Shown: positions 41,398 through 50,363, counted from the first letter of the stretch. The stretch is 64,000 nucleotides of DNA from Candidatus Melainabacteria bacterium (GCA_003151275.1 PLXC01000171.1:65039-129038), one strand, 5' to 3'. A program made the numbers and translations. The notes: generated by a model from the letters alone, not told the origin.

Positions 41398-41643
41398 TCA
41401 GCGCCTGAACATTGCCATGAACAAGTCAACGGCTTTTTCTTCACCTTCGATTTCGAAGGTGATCTGTCCGGACCGACCGCCGTTGCCGTCGAAATCCGTC
41501 AGCATCACCTTTGCGGATTTGAGGTAGACCAGGAGCTGGATCAGCGCGCTCTCCCTGGCGGACCCGCCTTGATAGGTGTAGCTCCCCTTCGCTTTCTTCT
41601 TGGGGGGAGCTTTGTTATCGTACTCACAGAATGTTTTGGCCAT
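41398..41643 (-). CDS. small hypothetical protein
   Basis: 81 residues. Lys-rich N-terminus (DNKAPPKKKAKGSY), a helix with SALIQLLVYLKSAKV, and a strand end (SGQITFEIEGEEKAVDLF). ATG 41643 has AAGGA 8 bases upstream; the longer frame has none. High GC3. No family recognised. Confidence 0.65.
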   Translation of the reverse strand: MAKTFCEYDNKAPPKKKAKGSYTYQGGSARESALIQLLVYLKSAKVMLTDFDGNGGRSGQITFEIEGEEKAVDLFMAMFRR

Positions 41644-41681
41644 AACAATGTCCTTTCGATGATAAGAGTGGATGATTTCTG

Positions 41682-41786
41682 CTACGGAGCTACGCAACCT
41701 CGACGGCGGGCTCGACGTGAGAAGCCTTGATTTTGCTGAACTTGGAAAAGCCAGCCATGTTTAGAAGTGGGTTGGTCTGTTTCATC
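41682..41786 (-). CDS. possible 34-residue peptide
   Basis: AAAGAGAAACCG-ATG then 34 codons (MKQTNPLLKHGWLFQV, Arg-rich end). Removing one T from the run at 41760-41763 would instead continue as NMAGFSKFSKIKASHVEPAV, which reads more like a natural peptide, so a frameshift is possible. Low confidence in either form. Confidence 0.25.
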   Translation of the reverse strand, partial: DETDQPTSKHGWLFQVQQNQGFSRRARRRGCVAP

Positions 41787-41953
41787 GGTTTCTCTTTTTG
41801 TTAAAGAAGGACTCGCCTCTAGGCAGGACCGAAAGCTCCCGCTTTTGAAACGCGAGTTTGAGCCGCAGTCTAGGAGCACCGCCATTGGTGACAATGGCGA
41901 CGCTCTTGCATTCATGGAGATGAGACAGATACCAAGACTCTTCAGCCCTGGAG
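41787..41953. other. short spacer
   Basis: 167 bases upstream of the possible peptide, just past the stop of the next membrane protein. Frames here are continuations of shadows. Confidence 0.3.
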
Positions 41954-42346
41954 CTATGATTTTTTCTGTTGGTGCAGCCAAGACGCGCGCGCCAGCATCG
42001 AGTTTTCGAAGTGCTCCTTGACGCCCTGGCAGAACAACGCGACGGTCAGCGTGCTTACGATCGAGGCGACCGAAGCACCGACGCGCCAGGTCAGCCCCGC
42101 ATCCAAAATTGGGATCGGGTTACAGCTGCCCAGAATGATGGCGCAAGTAATGAGAAGCAGTGAGCCCAATGAGAGCAATCCCGTCACCGATTGATGCCGA
42201 ACTGGGTTCTCCACCCGGTTCCATACCCGATCGAGATAAGCGGTTTGTTGGTTGCGCCAAATTGGCAGCGCCGCACATGCGAGCGCAATCGAGGCGATCA
42301 CCAGCACGAGCTGTAGACAAGGCACGTATGGAAGAAATGATGACAT
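41954..42346 (-). CDS. small membrane protein
   Basis: 130 residues with hydrophobic helices at about 8-28, 58-76 and 86-107 and a polar, basic C-terminus. AGGAG lies 8 bases before ATG 42346, which is therefore preferred over an upstream Met. Same GC-rich codon class. No family recognised. Confidence 0.65.
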   Translation of the reverse strand: MSSFLPYVPCLQLVLVIASIALACAALPIWRNQQTAYLDRVWNRVENPVRHQSVTGLLSLGSLLLITCAIILGSCNPIPILDAGLTWRVGASVASIVSTLTVALFCQGVKEHFENSMLARASWLHQQKKS

Positions 42347-42399
42347 TTTGAACTCCTGCATTACGGAGACTGACGATTCTCTTCAAGCTCGCGGAGTGG

Positions 42400-43020
42400 C
42401 TATTGCTCCTTGTTAAGCAAGACCTGTTCGAACATCGCTTTTCTGTCAGCTATCTCATGGCGGATTGCCGCGGCGTGCTCCTCCTTGATTCGCATGCGAG
42501 TCAAAGTATCGCTGGCGTCGGCGATCGGCTTCAGGGCGGCGTCGAGAGTTTGAGTAAGAGCGCGAATATCGCTCTCAGCTTCCAGCGAATGTTCAGACGG
42601 CTCAGGTGTGCTCCAGTAGCCATCGAAGGTGAGATGCGGGATATATGGGTATGCGTCATGGTAGTCAGCGTCAAGAGGCACGTAGAGATCGATGATCTTC
42701 TGGACGGTCTGAGTGTAGGCGTAGCCATCCTCTCCGTTGGACGCTTTATTGCCTGCGGTGTTCGCTTCGCTGATGGCGCTTTCAAGAGTGGGCAGCTTGG
42801 CTAACTCAGTCGACAACTGCGTCAGGCGCCTGATCACGTCGTCATTGTGAGTGAGATCGTTCTTAAACGTCGTCAATCTGCTAACGACATCCGTGTGAAC
42901 TTCGCTGTATTCCTTCTCATATTTTGCCCGGGCGCTCGCCTCAGAGCGAACGAATCCTTGGATGAGACCGAGAGAGATCACAGCGGTCGCAGCAGCGATA
43001 ACCATTGTCATGCGTTTCAT
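42400..43020 (-). CDS. exported or membrane-anchored helical protein
   Basis: 206 residues. N-terminal hydrophobic segment (MVIAAATAVISLGLIQGF, about 5-22) then a charged, mostly helical body with a mid-region of Tyr and Pro (DADYHDAYPYIPHLTFDG). ATG 43020 has AAGGA at a good distance; the ATG 6 bases upstream is too close to it. No family recognised. Possibly a LemA- or Mla-like periplasmic helical protein in general form only. Confidence 0.62.
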   Translation of the reverse strand: MKRMTMVIAAATAVISLGLIQGFVRSEASARAKYEKEYSEVHTDVVSRLTTFKNDLTHNDDVIRRLTQLSTELAKLPTLESAISEANTAGNKASNGEDGYAYTQTVQKIIDLYVPLDADYHDAYPYIPHLTFDGYWSTPEPSEHSLEAESDIRALTQTLDAALKPIADASDTLTRMRIKEEHAAAIRHEIADRKAMFEQVLLNKEQ

Positions 43021-43143
43021 GATCATGTTCCTTTTGATAATTTCGAGTAATAGCCGGTCTAGGTCTTTCTGAGTTGTTTGAAGCAGCGTTATGCTGCAGG
43101 TTTGGCGGTTGTGGGGTGCTTAGCCAAGATGGCTGGAGCCTGA

Positions 43144-44394
43144 CTAAACCCACTCACCGCTTCGCATCACAGCTTCGACGGAGCCATCGGCGTAAATGCC
43201 GTCAACATCAACAGCGCCAGAGCCAATCATCCAGTCGACATGAATGTCGCTCTGGTTGGAGCCTTTCGCGCTGAGCTCTTCCTTGGTCATGTTGCGACCG
43301 TTGGCTATGCATTTCGAAAACGACTGCCCGAAGGCGATGTGGCAGGCCGCGTTCTCGTCGAAGAGTGTCTCGTAAAAGAGCACATTGCTTTGAGAAATGG
43401 GAGATGAGTGCGGCACCAGCGCCACTTCACCCAGCTGGCAGGCGCCTGCGTCGGTCTTGATTAGACTGAGTAGGGCATCTTGTCCCCGCTGCGCAGTTGC
43501 TTCGACTACGCGCCCGCCCTCAAAGCGAACTCGGATTCCTTCCACGAGAACGCCTTGAAGGGAAAGCGGCTTCGTGCTTAAGACATAGCCGTCGACTCGC
43601 TGGCAATGCGGCGTTGTGAAGACTTCCTCGGTTGGCAGGTTGGCGTTGCAGACGACGCCGTTTTTGGCTGTGGTGGCACCGCCGCACCATTCATGCCCAT
43701 CGGCCAGGCCAACCGTGAGGTCTGTGCCCGGTCCGCGAAACCGCAGAGCGGAGAACGATTTCGCATTGAGAATGTTGACCCGAGACTTGAGGGCCTGATT
43801 GTGGGCTGCCCATGCCGCGATAGGGTCATCGACATCTGAGCGTGATGCCGCGAAGATGGCATCCCACAATAAGCGCATGGCGACTTTCTCAGACACGCCT
43901 GGGAACACAGTTTTCGCCCACGCTGGCGTAGCGCAGGAGATCATCGACCAATTGATCGAAAACGAACTGATGCGATTTGAGGCCGGTTTGTAAGCCTTTG
44001 CCCTTGCTGCGGCGGCTCTGCCCGTCAGTTCGAGGTTCACGCCAGCGAGTAGCCCAGGGTTGGCCCCCAATATAGCGAGGCGGGCGGCGTTATTGTCAAA
44101 TGCCGAAGCCATGCCGTCGAACAGCCAATTGGTCGACACATCGAAAGAACCGTCAGCCGCGAAGCGGTAACGAGCCAACGTGCAGGCATCGTCGTCGAAG
44201 AGGGTAGTGACTTGCGACACCCCAGCCTTGTAGAGTTGCTCAGTCACCTTGCGCACCAAGGGCAGTGCTGCGATCGGCGCTGTCACGATCACCTGTTGAC
44301 CAGGTGTCGGTCTCAGTCCAACCTTGACTGCCACTTGAGCAAATTTTTCGAGGCGTTCCTCGTGAGAAGTGCGTTTCAGTTTTGTCTTTCTCAT
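43144..44394 (-). CDS. M29 family aminopeptidase
   Basis: 416 residues. Thermophilic-type (M29, AmpS/PepS) metallo-aminopeptidase. Seen: N-terminal GLRPTPGQQVIVTAPIAALP near 25-45, the C-terminal catalytic part with NLPTEEVFTTP (Glu ligand), QLGEVALVP (Glu), FYETLFDENAACHIAFGQ (His), and SDIHVDWMIGSG (His and Asp), matching the dinuclear metal site order of the family. GAAAGAG before the ATG. High GC3. Together with the aminopeptidase P gene and the M17-like gene, the third peptidase-related gene in a 9-kb stretch. Confidence 0.9.
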   Translation of the reverse strand: MRKTKLKRTSHEERLEKFAQVAVKVGLRPTPGQQVIVTAPIAALPLVRKVTEQLYKAGVSQVTTLFDDDACTLARYRFAADGSFDVSTNWLFDGMASAFDNNAARLAILGANPGLLAGVNLELTGRAAAARAKAYKPASNRISSFSINWSMISCATPAWAKTVFPGVSEKVAMRLLWDAIFAASRSDVDDPIAAWAAHNQALKSRVNILNAKSFSALRFRGPGTDLTVGLADGHEWCGGATTAKNGVVCNANLPTEEVFTTPHCQRVDGYVLSTKPLSLQGVLVEGIRVRFEGGRVVEATAQRGQDALLSLIKTDAGACQLGEVALVPHSSPISQSNVLFYETLFDENAACHIAFGQSFSKCIANGRNMTKEELSAKGSNQSDIHVDWMIGSGAVDVDGIYADGSVEAVMRSGEWV

Positions 44395-44502
44395 TGAAAT
44401 GACTCTTTCTGGTTAATGTCGTTTGGTTGCTTGAGACCAACGCCGTGCCAAGTCGGTACACTGGAATCATCACTCCTGGTGCCGCCGCTCAGCTTACAAA
44501 CG

Positions 44503-44769
44503 TTAGTCTGCCAAATTTTTGAGGCGGAGATTTCGGCATTGTTGTTGGCAGTCAGTGTTGATTTGGCGATCACGCAGTCGCAGCTCATTCAACCTTGTTT
44601 CGAACGCTGCATAATCGCTTGCCTGCTTTCCATTTTTACTATCGAGCCAAGCACGGTCAAGCACCAAGCCCCCAGCTTCTCTGTGGATATCGCTAAGCTG
44701 TTTGGCTGCTTTTGCGCGTGCGAGTTCGATTCGGAATTCGGTGACCAATTGTCGGAACTTAAAAAACAT
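44503..44769 (-). CDS. small charged helical protein
   Basis: 88 residues, one or two long helices rich in Arg, Lys, Glu, Asp and Gln (ARAKAAKQLSDIHRE, LRLRDRQINTDCQQQC). AGGAAGGA lies 9 bases before the ATG. It overlaps the 3' end of the next gene by 11 bases. No family recognised. Confidence 0.55.
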   Translation of the reverse strand: MFFKFRQLVTEFRIELARAKAAKQLSDIHREAGGLVLDRAWLDSKNGKQASDYAAFETRLNELRLRDRQINTDCQQQCRNLRLKNLAD

Positions 44770-44971
44770 TTGCAGGTTCCTTCCTGCTTGGAGTGATTGG
44801 CTGATTGGAGCGAGTCCATCGAAGCAAGTGCAATGGCACCATGATCAGAACAGCAATGGCCAGAGGCCAGCCGAAGCAGACGATGAAGTCGGTTGTCTCA
44901 GCGGCTCCTTTGAGAGCCGCGCAGTCGTTCATCTGCGCTGCTGCGTATGCTCGTGTTAGATCCGGCGGCAT
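44759..44971 (-). CDS. small single-pass membrane protein
   Basis: 70 residues with one membrane helix at about 30-47 (FIVCFGWPLAIAVLIMVP) and a basic C-terminus. Its stop lies inside the start region of the downstream helical protein, so the two may be coupled. The start is uncertain: ATG 44971 has only a weak ribosome site; a TTG 24 bases upstream is possible. Confidence 0.45.
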   Translation of the reverse strand: MPPDLTRAYAAAQMNDCAALKGAAETTDFIVCFGWPLAIAVLIMVPLHLLRWTRSNQPITPSRKEPANVF

Positions 44972-45377
44972 GTTGCCCGCGCTTTTGGTCCTCAAAACTA
45001 AACTAGGTGTGGTGGAGTGGTTACTTCTTCTGAGCTCTAAAGGAAATGATATTGATAACTAAAATCTATGATCTGGCGCGTAGAAATAGCGAAACAACAT
45101 TTGTAAACGTAAGCCTGAGCAGCACCTTCCTGAGAATGAAGCTTGTCGTGAGGCGTAAGTTAGCGCTAGTTATGCCACTATATGCAGTGCAATGCAAAAG
45201 TAGATGAATCGAACATTTTCGATGCATCTACTGGCGAAGTTTTGCTGTCAGGTGCTGTAAAAAATCAAGCACTATGCGTTGTCTTAAGCATCACACTAAA
45301 GAGTCCACACTACCAAGTTGTTACCACCACACCCCACACCCGCTTGTGTGCGCTGTCTGTCGGACTTTTAGAATGAG
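44972..45377. other. intergenic region
   Basis: About 400 bases upstream of divergent genes. A 64-codon plus-strand frame at 45182-45376 ends two bases before the GTG of the next ORF, but lacks a ribosome site and coding character. Nothing else seen. Confidence 0.4.
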
Positions 45378-45623
45378 GTGATTGAGACTCCTTTCGGTAT
45401 GTTGTCCCGGGAGGCGCAGCTCTTGCTAGCTGGCGCCGCCGGCATTGGCTTGCTTGCTTTGGAGCCACTTGGTATGGCTGGCAGTTCAGGTGGTTTGCAA
45501 AGGCTTGGTCTGCAAGTAACTTGCGCTCTTGTCACTGGTATGCTTGACGGTAAGCAAGTTGGTATGCATCAAGTCATGGTCACCGTTGACCTGAACTATA
45601 CTATTCATCCAAAGGATTGGTAA
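45378..45623 (+). CDS. possible small hypothetical protein
   Basis: 81 residues from a GTG; a middle stretch is hydrophobic (LLLAGAAGIGLLALEPLGM) and the end is strand-like (HQVMVTVDLNYTIHP). The ribosome site is weak. It lies 41 bases before the MocR-type gene in the same direction. No family recognised. Confidence 0.4.
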   Translation: MIETPFGMLSREAQLLLAGAAGIGLLALEPLGMAGSSGGLQRLGLQVTCALVTGMLDGKQVGMHQVMVTVDLNYTIHPKDW

Positions 45624-45664
45624 ATTGATCGACAGAAATAGCTCTCTCTGGTAGTCGGTGCAGG

Positions 45665-47122
45665 TTGAATATTGTTTTTAATGCCAAAGAAAATCCAGAA
45701 AAACCGCTCTATAAGCGAATAGTGGAATGTCTAATTGACGCCATCGAGACTGGGCGTCTGCCTTATGGCGCGGTCCTACCTTCCAGTCGCGATTTGGCGG
45801 ACTCTTTTAGTGTGTCTAGAGATACGATCGTTAAATGCTACAGAGAACTACAGCGTCTGTCGTATGTTGCCACCAATGCCACCAAAGGCACTTATGTGAT
45901 CGCGAGAACAACCACATCTGCCAATCTCGGCAGTGCGATTCAACCAGGCTTCTTCGATCAAAAAAGATTATCCACCTATGGTCAGAACCTGGCACGTATA
46001 TGTGAAAGCGAGACCTATACTGCCGATTTTGCAGATTTTGCCGCTTTCAATTATGGAGCTGTTCCCAAAAGTGCTTTACCAATGAAGCGATGGCGCGAAA
46101 TTATGCAGCAACAATGTGTGCCGGAAACGCTTCGCAATCTTCAGTATGAGCCAGATATTCTCGGTCGGGTGGAGTTGCGCCAAGCGCTGACTGGCTATCT
46201 TGATCGCCGCAAAGGGCTGAAATGCACGGTCGGTGAGTTGGCAATTTTTTCAATATCGTTGGCTGCCACAAATCTTGTATGCAGGCTGTTATTAGACCCT
46301 GGTGATACTGTCGCAATTGAAGAACCTGGCTATGCTGGCATTAAGAAATTGGCCGCCACGCAAGGCTTGAAACTCTATCCTGTTGAAGTCGATTCGGAAG
46401 GACTGGTGGTCGAAGCTCTCAAGCAATCAAAGCAACGCATAAAGCTGGTTTATGTCACGCCTAATCATCATGAGCCTCTGGGCGTAACAATGTCATTGAG
46501 TCGGCGTAAAGAACTATTGGCTTGGGCACAAGCTGAAGGAGCATGGATCATTGAAGACGATTACGATGGCAATTTTCATTACGCAGGCATGCAGCCAACC
46601 TCGCTTCGAGGACTAGAAAGCAGCGAAAATGTGATTTATCTCTATACATTTTGGCAAATTTTGTATCCGCTCACTTCTATCAGCTTCTGTGTTATTCCGG
46701 AAAAATTGGCTCCCCTGTTTGCTGCGGCCAAAGTGCAGACCGAAGGACTTTCAGAAGCAATTGTGCAATTGACGCTGGCTCAGATTATTGATGAAGGATA
46801 TTTAGAAAGGCATTGTCGGAAAATCCAGAAAGCCTTCAATGTTCGCCGCATAGCCCTGACTCAGTTTCTCAAACGCAGTCTGGGCCAGGATATTATCATT
46901 CGCGATCAATGTGCCGGCAATCATCTGATTGCTTATTTGCACAAATGGCCCGAGCGAGAAGTATTAGCTGCTGCTGCGGCAGCTAAATTGCCCTTGATTT
47001 CGACCCGATCGTTCTATCTTCAATCAGCTAGCCAAGGCGAGTTCGTGATCAATTTTGCCTGCCTGCATGACGACCAGATAAAAGCGATTGTTTCTTCTTT
47101 CGTCGATCGATTAAGAGGCTAG
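45665..47122 (+). CDS. MocR/GntR-type regulator lacking PLP-site residues
   Basis: 485 residues. N-terminal GntR winged helix about 10-75 (RIVECLIDAIETGRLPYGAV, SRDLADSFSVSRDTIVKCYR), a linker, then a fold-type-I aminotransferase domain about 110-480. MocR regulators normally bind PLP through a lysine in a motif like GTFSKTLxP; here that place reads YTFWQILYP, Gln instead of Lys. The C-terminal motif that normally gives LRLGF with the carboxylate-binding Arg reads FVINF. The DDYD Asp is kept. So it probably no longer forms the PLP aldimine and may bind another ligand or none. TTG start with GGTG before it. Stands next to the epimerase on the other strand. Confidence 0.85.
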   Translation: MNIVFNAKENPEKPLYKRIVECLIDAIETGRLPYGAVLPSSRDLADSFSVSRDTIVKCYRELQRLSYVATNATKGTYVIARTTTSANLGSAIQPGFFDQKRLSTYGQNLARICESETYTADFADFAAFNYGAVPKSALPMKRWREIMQQQCVPETLRNLQYEPDILGRVELRQALTGYLDRRKGLKCTVGELAIFSISLAATNLVCRLLLDPGDTVAIEEPGYAGIKKLAATQGLKLYPVEVDSEGLVVEALKQSKQRIKLVYVTPNHHEPLGVTMSLSRRKELLAWAQAEGAWIIEDDYDGNFHYAGMQPTSLRGLESSENVIYLYTFWQILYPLTSISFCVIPEKLAPLFAAAKVQTEGLSEAIVQLTLAQIIDEGYLERHCRKIQKAFNVRRIALTQFLKRSLGQDIIIRDQCAGNHLIAYLHKWPEREVLAAAAAAKLPLISTRSFYLQSASQGEFVINFACLHDDQIKAIVSSFVDRLRG

Positions 47123-47145
47123 CGCTGATCTGATTGGATTAATAG

Positions 47146-48180
47146 CTACGAAATCAGTCGCAGTAAGTTTAGGATGCCGGCCTTGGCTTTGCTGTGGTGG
47201 GCCGATACATTTGTGGCGTTGTTAATCGAGTCGAGGTTGTCGACGTAGTACTGATAAGCGCTGCACAGGATCTCAGTGTTTGTCTTGGTCGGTCGCCACT
47301 CAATGTCAGATTTGATTTTCGCTGTGTCAAAGACGAAGTTCGCTGCCAGCATTCGATAGTGATACGGACCCAGGGGCGACAACCCTAGTGAATTCAAAAT
47401 TTTCAATGCCATCACAGTCGGTGCTTCGGGAATGGAGAGGATGCGCGGCTTTTTGCCTGCGTATTCCATTAGCGATCCGTACAACTGCCGCATCGAAGGT
47501 ACGTTTTCGGAGCCGATGTGATAAAGTCCAGACTTGCTCGATTGCGCTGCCAGCAGGCATGCATCGGCTAAATCTTCGGCGGCTATGAAGGCATAACGGT
47601 TGCTGCCGTCGCCGACAACGTAAAGCCTGCGACCTTCTCTGACAAAATCGAAAAGGATGGTTAAAAGCCCCAACCGTCCTGCGGCAATGATCGTGGGACA
47701 GCGGATAATGACCGAGCTTATGTCGGCGTACGATTGGATGATTTCTTCGCTTGCCAGCTTCGATTTGCCATAAATTTCGATCGGTTCAGTCGGAGTTTGT
47801 TCATCGACTGGTTGCGAAAAGCCTGTGCTGAACACGCAATTAGTGGAAGTGAAAACAACTTTCGGGATCGAAAGCTGTCGAGCGCACTCCATCACGTTCC
47901 TTGTTCCATCAACGTTTGCTGCCCACAGGTGGTCTGGATTTGCTGTCACATGCGCAAGCAACGCAGCAATGTGAAAAATCGCATCCACCTTGCCAAACGC
48001 GCTGATTGATTTTTTCAATGCCTCAAAGTTGGTCAAGTCGAGTTGGTCGTTTTTGTAGCGTTTCGCTGAATCTGTGTCCCCAAGCAAATCAACGCTGAGC
48101 ACGTCGTGACCTCTGTCCACAAGGTGGTCGCACATGATGGAACCGAAGAAGCCCATCCCGCCTGTCACTACGAATCGCAT
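47146..48180 (-). CDS. NAD-dependent epimerase/dehydratase
   Basis: 344 residues, extended SDR family acting on nucleotide sugars. Seen: VVTGGMGFFGSIMCDHL (NAD motif TGGxGFxG), VDLLGDTDSA, HIAALLAHV, and the catalytic YGKSK near 139. Its ATG shares one base with the stop of the upstream glycosyltransferase (TAATG), so the two are translationally coupled and likely work in one cell-surface glycan pathway. Substrate not assignable. Confidence 0.88.
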   Translation of the reverse strand: MRFVVTGGMGFFGSIMCDHLVDRGHDVLSVDLLGDTDSAKRYKNDQLDLTNFEALKKSISAFGKVDAIFHIAALLAHVTANPDHLWAANVDGTRNVMECARQLSIPKVVFTSTNCVFSTGFSQPVDEQTPTEPIEIYGKSKLASEEIIQSYADISSVIIRCPTIIAAGRLGLLTILFDFVREGRRLYVVGDGSNRYAFIAAEDLADACLLAAQSSKSGLYHIGSENVPSMRQLYGSLMEYAGKKPRILSIPEAPTVMALKILNSLGLSPLGPYHYRMLAANFVFDTAKIKSDIEWRPTKTNTEILCSAYQYYVDNLDSINNATNVSAHHSKAKAGILNLLRLIS

Positions 48181-49691
48181 TATTTGTCCTGCTTTTGACT
48201 TTTACGCGCCACGATTGCGCTGTTCGAATCCTGATAAAGTACCATCCAGCCTGGGTCTTTAGATAACGCTTTGATTAAAGGCAATTGCGGATTTAGAAAA
48301 ACCCAGTCAATCGAATACTTTTCCAAGAGCGCACGCGATCCTTGCTGATTCTCGGCCATTATCCAGTAGTCTTGCAAAAGAGCGTTCCCGTAGAGATTGT
48401 ATCGAGAATCAATGAAAACTGGCGGTGCCTTTTCAAGTTGCCACATGAGAACGTTGCCAAAATGTGGATCGTTCAGCATGCGCCCAGGTGGTCGATTTTT
48501 GCCGATGAATTCAATTGCTTGAAGGGGCGGATGAAAAGCTGCGCTGCCCTGCGGAATCTCCGGGGTGATCATAGTGGTCATCATGTAAGCCCCTAATCCC
48601 GCACTAGCTAATGAAGTGGCAATCCAGCCGAGATGCATGGGTTGAATGAGTTGATCGATTTTTTCGTCAATACTAGTCGGCGCTGACTTTGACAGACCGA
48701 GTATGCGAGCCATTCCGGCGCAGGCGAACAAATCTGAAATGGGAATTGTTCTAATCGTCTTGATACCGCCAATAATACCAATGGGCAATAGTAGTTTAAA
48801 AAAGAGCTCGCCTGACCTAGTTGGTTTGCTTAGTGCTTTGCGGATAATTACGACAGTTGAGACGAGAATCAACACAAAGAACGGATACATGTCGACTGAC
48901 GTCAAGCTCGACATATTTATCGGCTGCATCTCGTTATTTGTGTTGTTAAACGGCCCGAATATGTTCGGAAGATATTGCCACAACGTGAAACCATAAGGCG
49001 TGATTAGGGTTGCCGGAATGCAGAGCGCGAGCGCAACCGGAACCGTCCAATCCGTTTTTTTGTCGGTTAGTCGGAAAATCTTTTCTAAGAATAAACAGCC
49101 TGCATAGAACGCCAGAATCAAGAGACCGACGATAAATAAAGTGTGCAAATTTGCCCATAACACCATCATTGCGACCAGGAAGATAACGCTTGGCCAATGC
49201 AAGGTTCGGTTCGCGTCACTCAGCCGCATCAAAATTTCCAAGTATATAGCGGCAAATAAATAGGAAAAAATTTCCGGGCGCACAGCCAGATGACAGAACG
49301 ATGTTAACGTTGCCAATGTCGTCAGCAGCAGGGCCCTGAGCCCGCCTACACCACTTAAGCGATAGAGGCGGTAAGGCATAATGGCAAACGTTAGAGTCAG
49401 TACGATTGCATCGAACACGAGCAATCCTGTTGCGGAAGTCCACTTCCACAGCAAGAAAAAAATCACCTCAGTCAACCACTTTTCAATTACGTATGGCTGG
49501 TCGTGATAAATGGTCGAATATGAGAAGGGGTCAGTGCTGGGCAGGTGACCGTTTTCGACGATCCATCTGCCGCTGGCAAGCAGAAAGCAAATGTCAGGCT
49601 CCCTTAGAACGATCCCGCTGATGCAGGCGCCATAAAAAAGGAGAAAGAGCACAAAAGACGCGACTGCTAAGGCTGGGATTAACTTGGACAT
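48180..49691 (-). CDS. multi-pass GT-C type membrane glycosyltransferase
   Basis: 503 residues, about 10 membrane helices. The first luminal loop has REPDICFLLASGRWIVENG, then PSTDPFSYS, the D-containing loop typical of polyprenyl-phosphate-sugar-dependent GT-C enzymes; the C-terminal part is an extracytoplasmic domain (ending about FLNPQLPLIKALSKD). These enzymes use lipid-linked sugars at the outer face of the membrane. ATG 49691 follows a GAAG site; the longer upstream frame is unlikely. Coupled to the downstream epimerase, and 60 bases after DUF3343. Confidence 0.75.
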   Translation of the reverse strand: MSKLIPALAVASFVLFLLFYGACISGIVLREPDICFLLASGRWIVENGHLPSTDPFSYSTIYHDQPYVIEKWLTEVIFFLLWKWTSATGLLVFDAIVLTLTFAIMPYRLYRLSGVGGLRALLLTTLATLTSFCHLAVRPEIFSYLFAAIYLEILMRLSDANRTLHWPSVIFLVAMMVLWANLHTLFIVGLLILAFYAGCLFLEKIFRLTDKKTDWTVPVALALCIPATLITPYGFTLWQYLPNIFGPFNNTNNEMQPINMSSLTSVDMYPFFVLILVSTVVIIRKALSKPTRSGELFFKLLLPIGIIGGIKTIRTIPISDLFACAGMARILGLSKSAPTSIDEKIDQLIQPMHLGWIATSLASAGLGAYMMTTMITPEIPQGSAAFHPPLQAIEFIGKNRPPGRMLNDPHFGNVLMWQLEKAPPVFIDSRYNLYGNALLQDYWIMAENQQGSRALLEKYSIDWVFLNPQLPLIKALSKDPGWMVLYQDSNSAIVARKSQKQDK

Positions 49692-49751
49692 CTTCAATTC
49701 GATGCGAACGCAGCACCAGTATGGCATATGCCGCAGCATGCACACGACCGC

Positions 49752-49991
49752 TTAATCGACGATAAATAGGCCGGTTGGTTGGATCGATTTGGACTGCAGA
49801 TAATCTATGATCGATTGCTTTTGACCTTCTTCAAGAATTTCGATTGACATACCGCAAACCGAGGTAGAAAGTCCTGGGGGGGTTGGTGTGGGACGAATCT
49901 TGAAAACAGCTGACTCGGCTGTTCTCAGTGCTTTCTCAGCAGTCAAGACTTGGTGCAGTGTGGAGAACGTGACAATTATTCGCGGTTGCAT
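49752..49991 (-). CDS. DUF3343 small protein (putative Se/S carrier-like)
   Basis: 79 residues. Matches DUF3343: strand then TFSTLHQVLTAEKAL, the IRPTPTPPGLSTSVCGMSIE segment with the conserved Pro run, Ser and single Cys near residue 46. Members are linked to cysteine-desulfurase and YedF/selenium systems. A desulfurase of the type often found with it lies 4 kb away (53698). GGAGGG lies about 13 bases before the ATG. Possibly first gene of a unit with the glycosyltransferase and epimerase. Confidence 0.78.
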   Translation of the reverse strand: MQPRIIVTFSTLHQVLTAEKALRTAESAVFKIRPTPTPPGLSTSVCGMSIEILEEGQKQSIIDYLQSKSIQPTGLFIVD

Positions 49992-50141
49992 TTTTATCAG
50001 TAATCCCTCCTAAAAATAAGTGCCCACACGTTGCAAAGTAAGAAACAGGTAAAAAAGTGGAGAAATCATGGCACTCCACCCTGAAACGGTCTTCCCAGCC
50101 TAATTTCCCGTGTTATACTGCGATCAGAAAGTGAGGGGCTT

Positions 50142-50363
50142 ATGCAGTACTATCTTTGTCCACGTTGTCAATTTAGAATAGCCGCAAATAAGCATGTGTG
50201 TACCACGTGTGGTTTTAATATGTCCTCGCTCAAGAATACGTCAGCAGCTGTCGAAGAGCCGACTTCACCCGTCAAAATGCCGAAAACTGCGTTTTGGTCG
50301 AAGTATCTAGGCATTCAACCAGCTAATAAAGAGCCAGCCCAAGAGAAGCCTGCTTTAGGTTAA
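50142..50363 (+). CDS. small zinc-ribbon protein
   Basis: 73 residues with CPRC near residue 6 and CTTC near 20, a zinc ribbon; the rest is a Pro/Lys/Ser-rich tail with a short helix (FWSKYLGIQP). GAGGGG precedes the ATG; a likely -10 (TATACT) lies 23 bases upstream of the ATG at 50114-50119. Isolated. Role unknown, possibly nucleic-acid or protein binding. Confidence 0.75.
   Translation: MQYYLCPRCQFRIAANKHVCTTCGFNMSSLKNTSAAVEEPTSPVKMPKTAFWSKYLGIQPANKEPAQEKPALG

Noticed and set aside
45182..45376. 64-codon ORF before the small hypothetical gene
   Set aside because: No ribosome site, mixed composition and no recognisable pattern; a near overlap with the next start is not enough.
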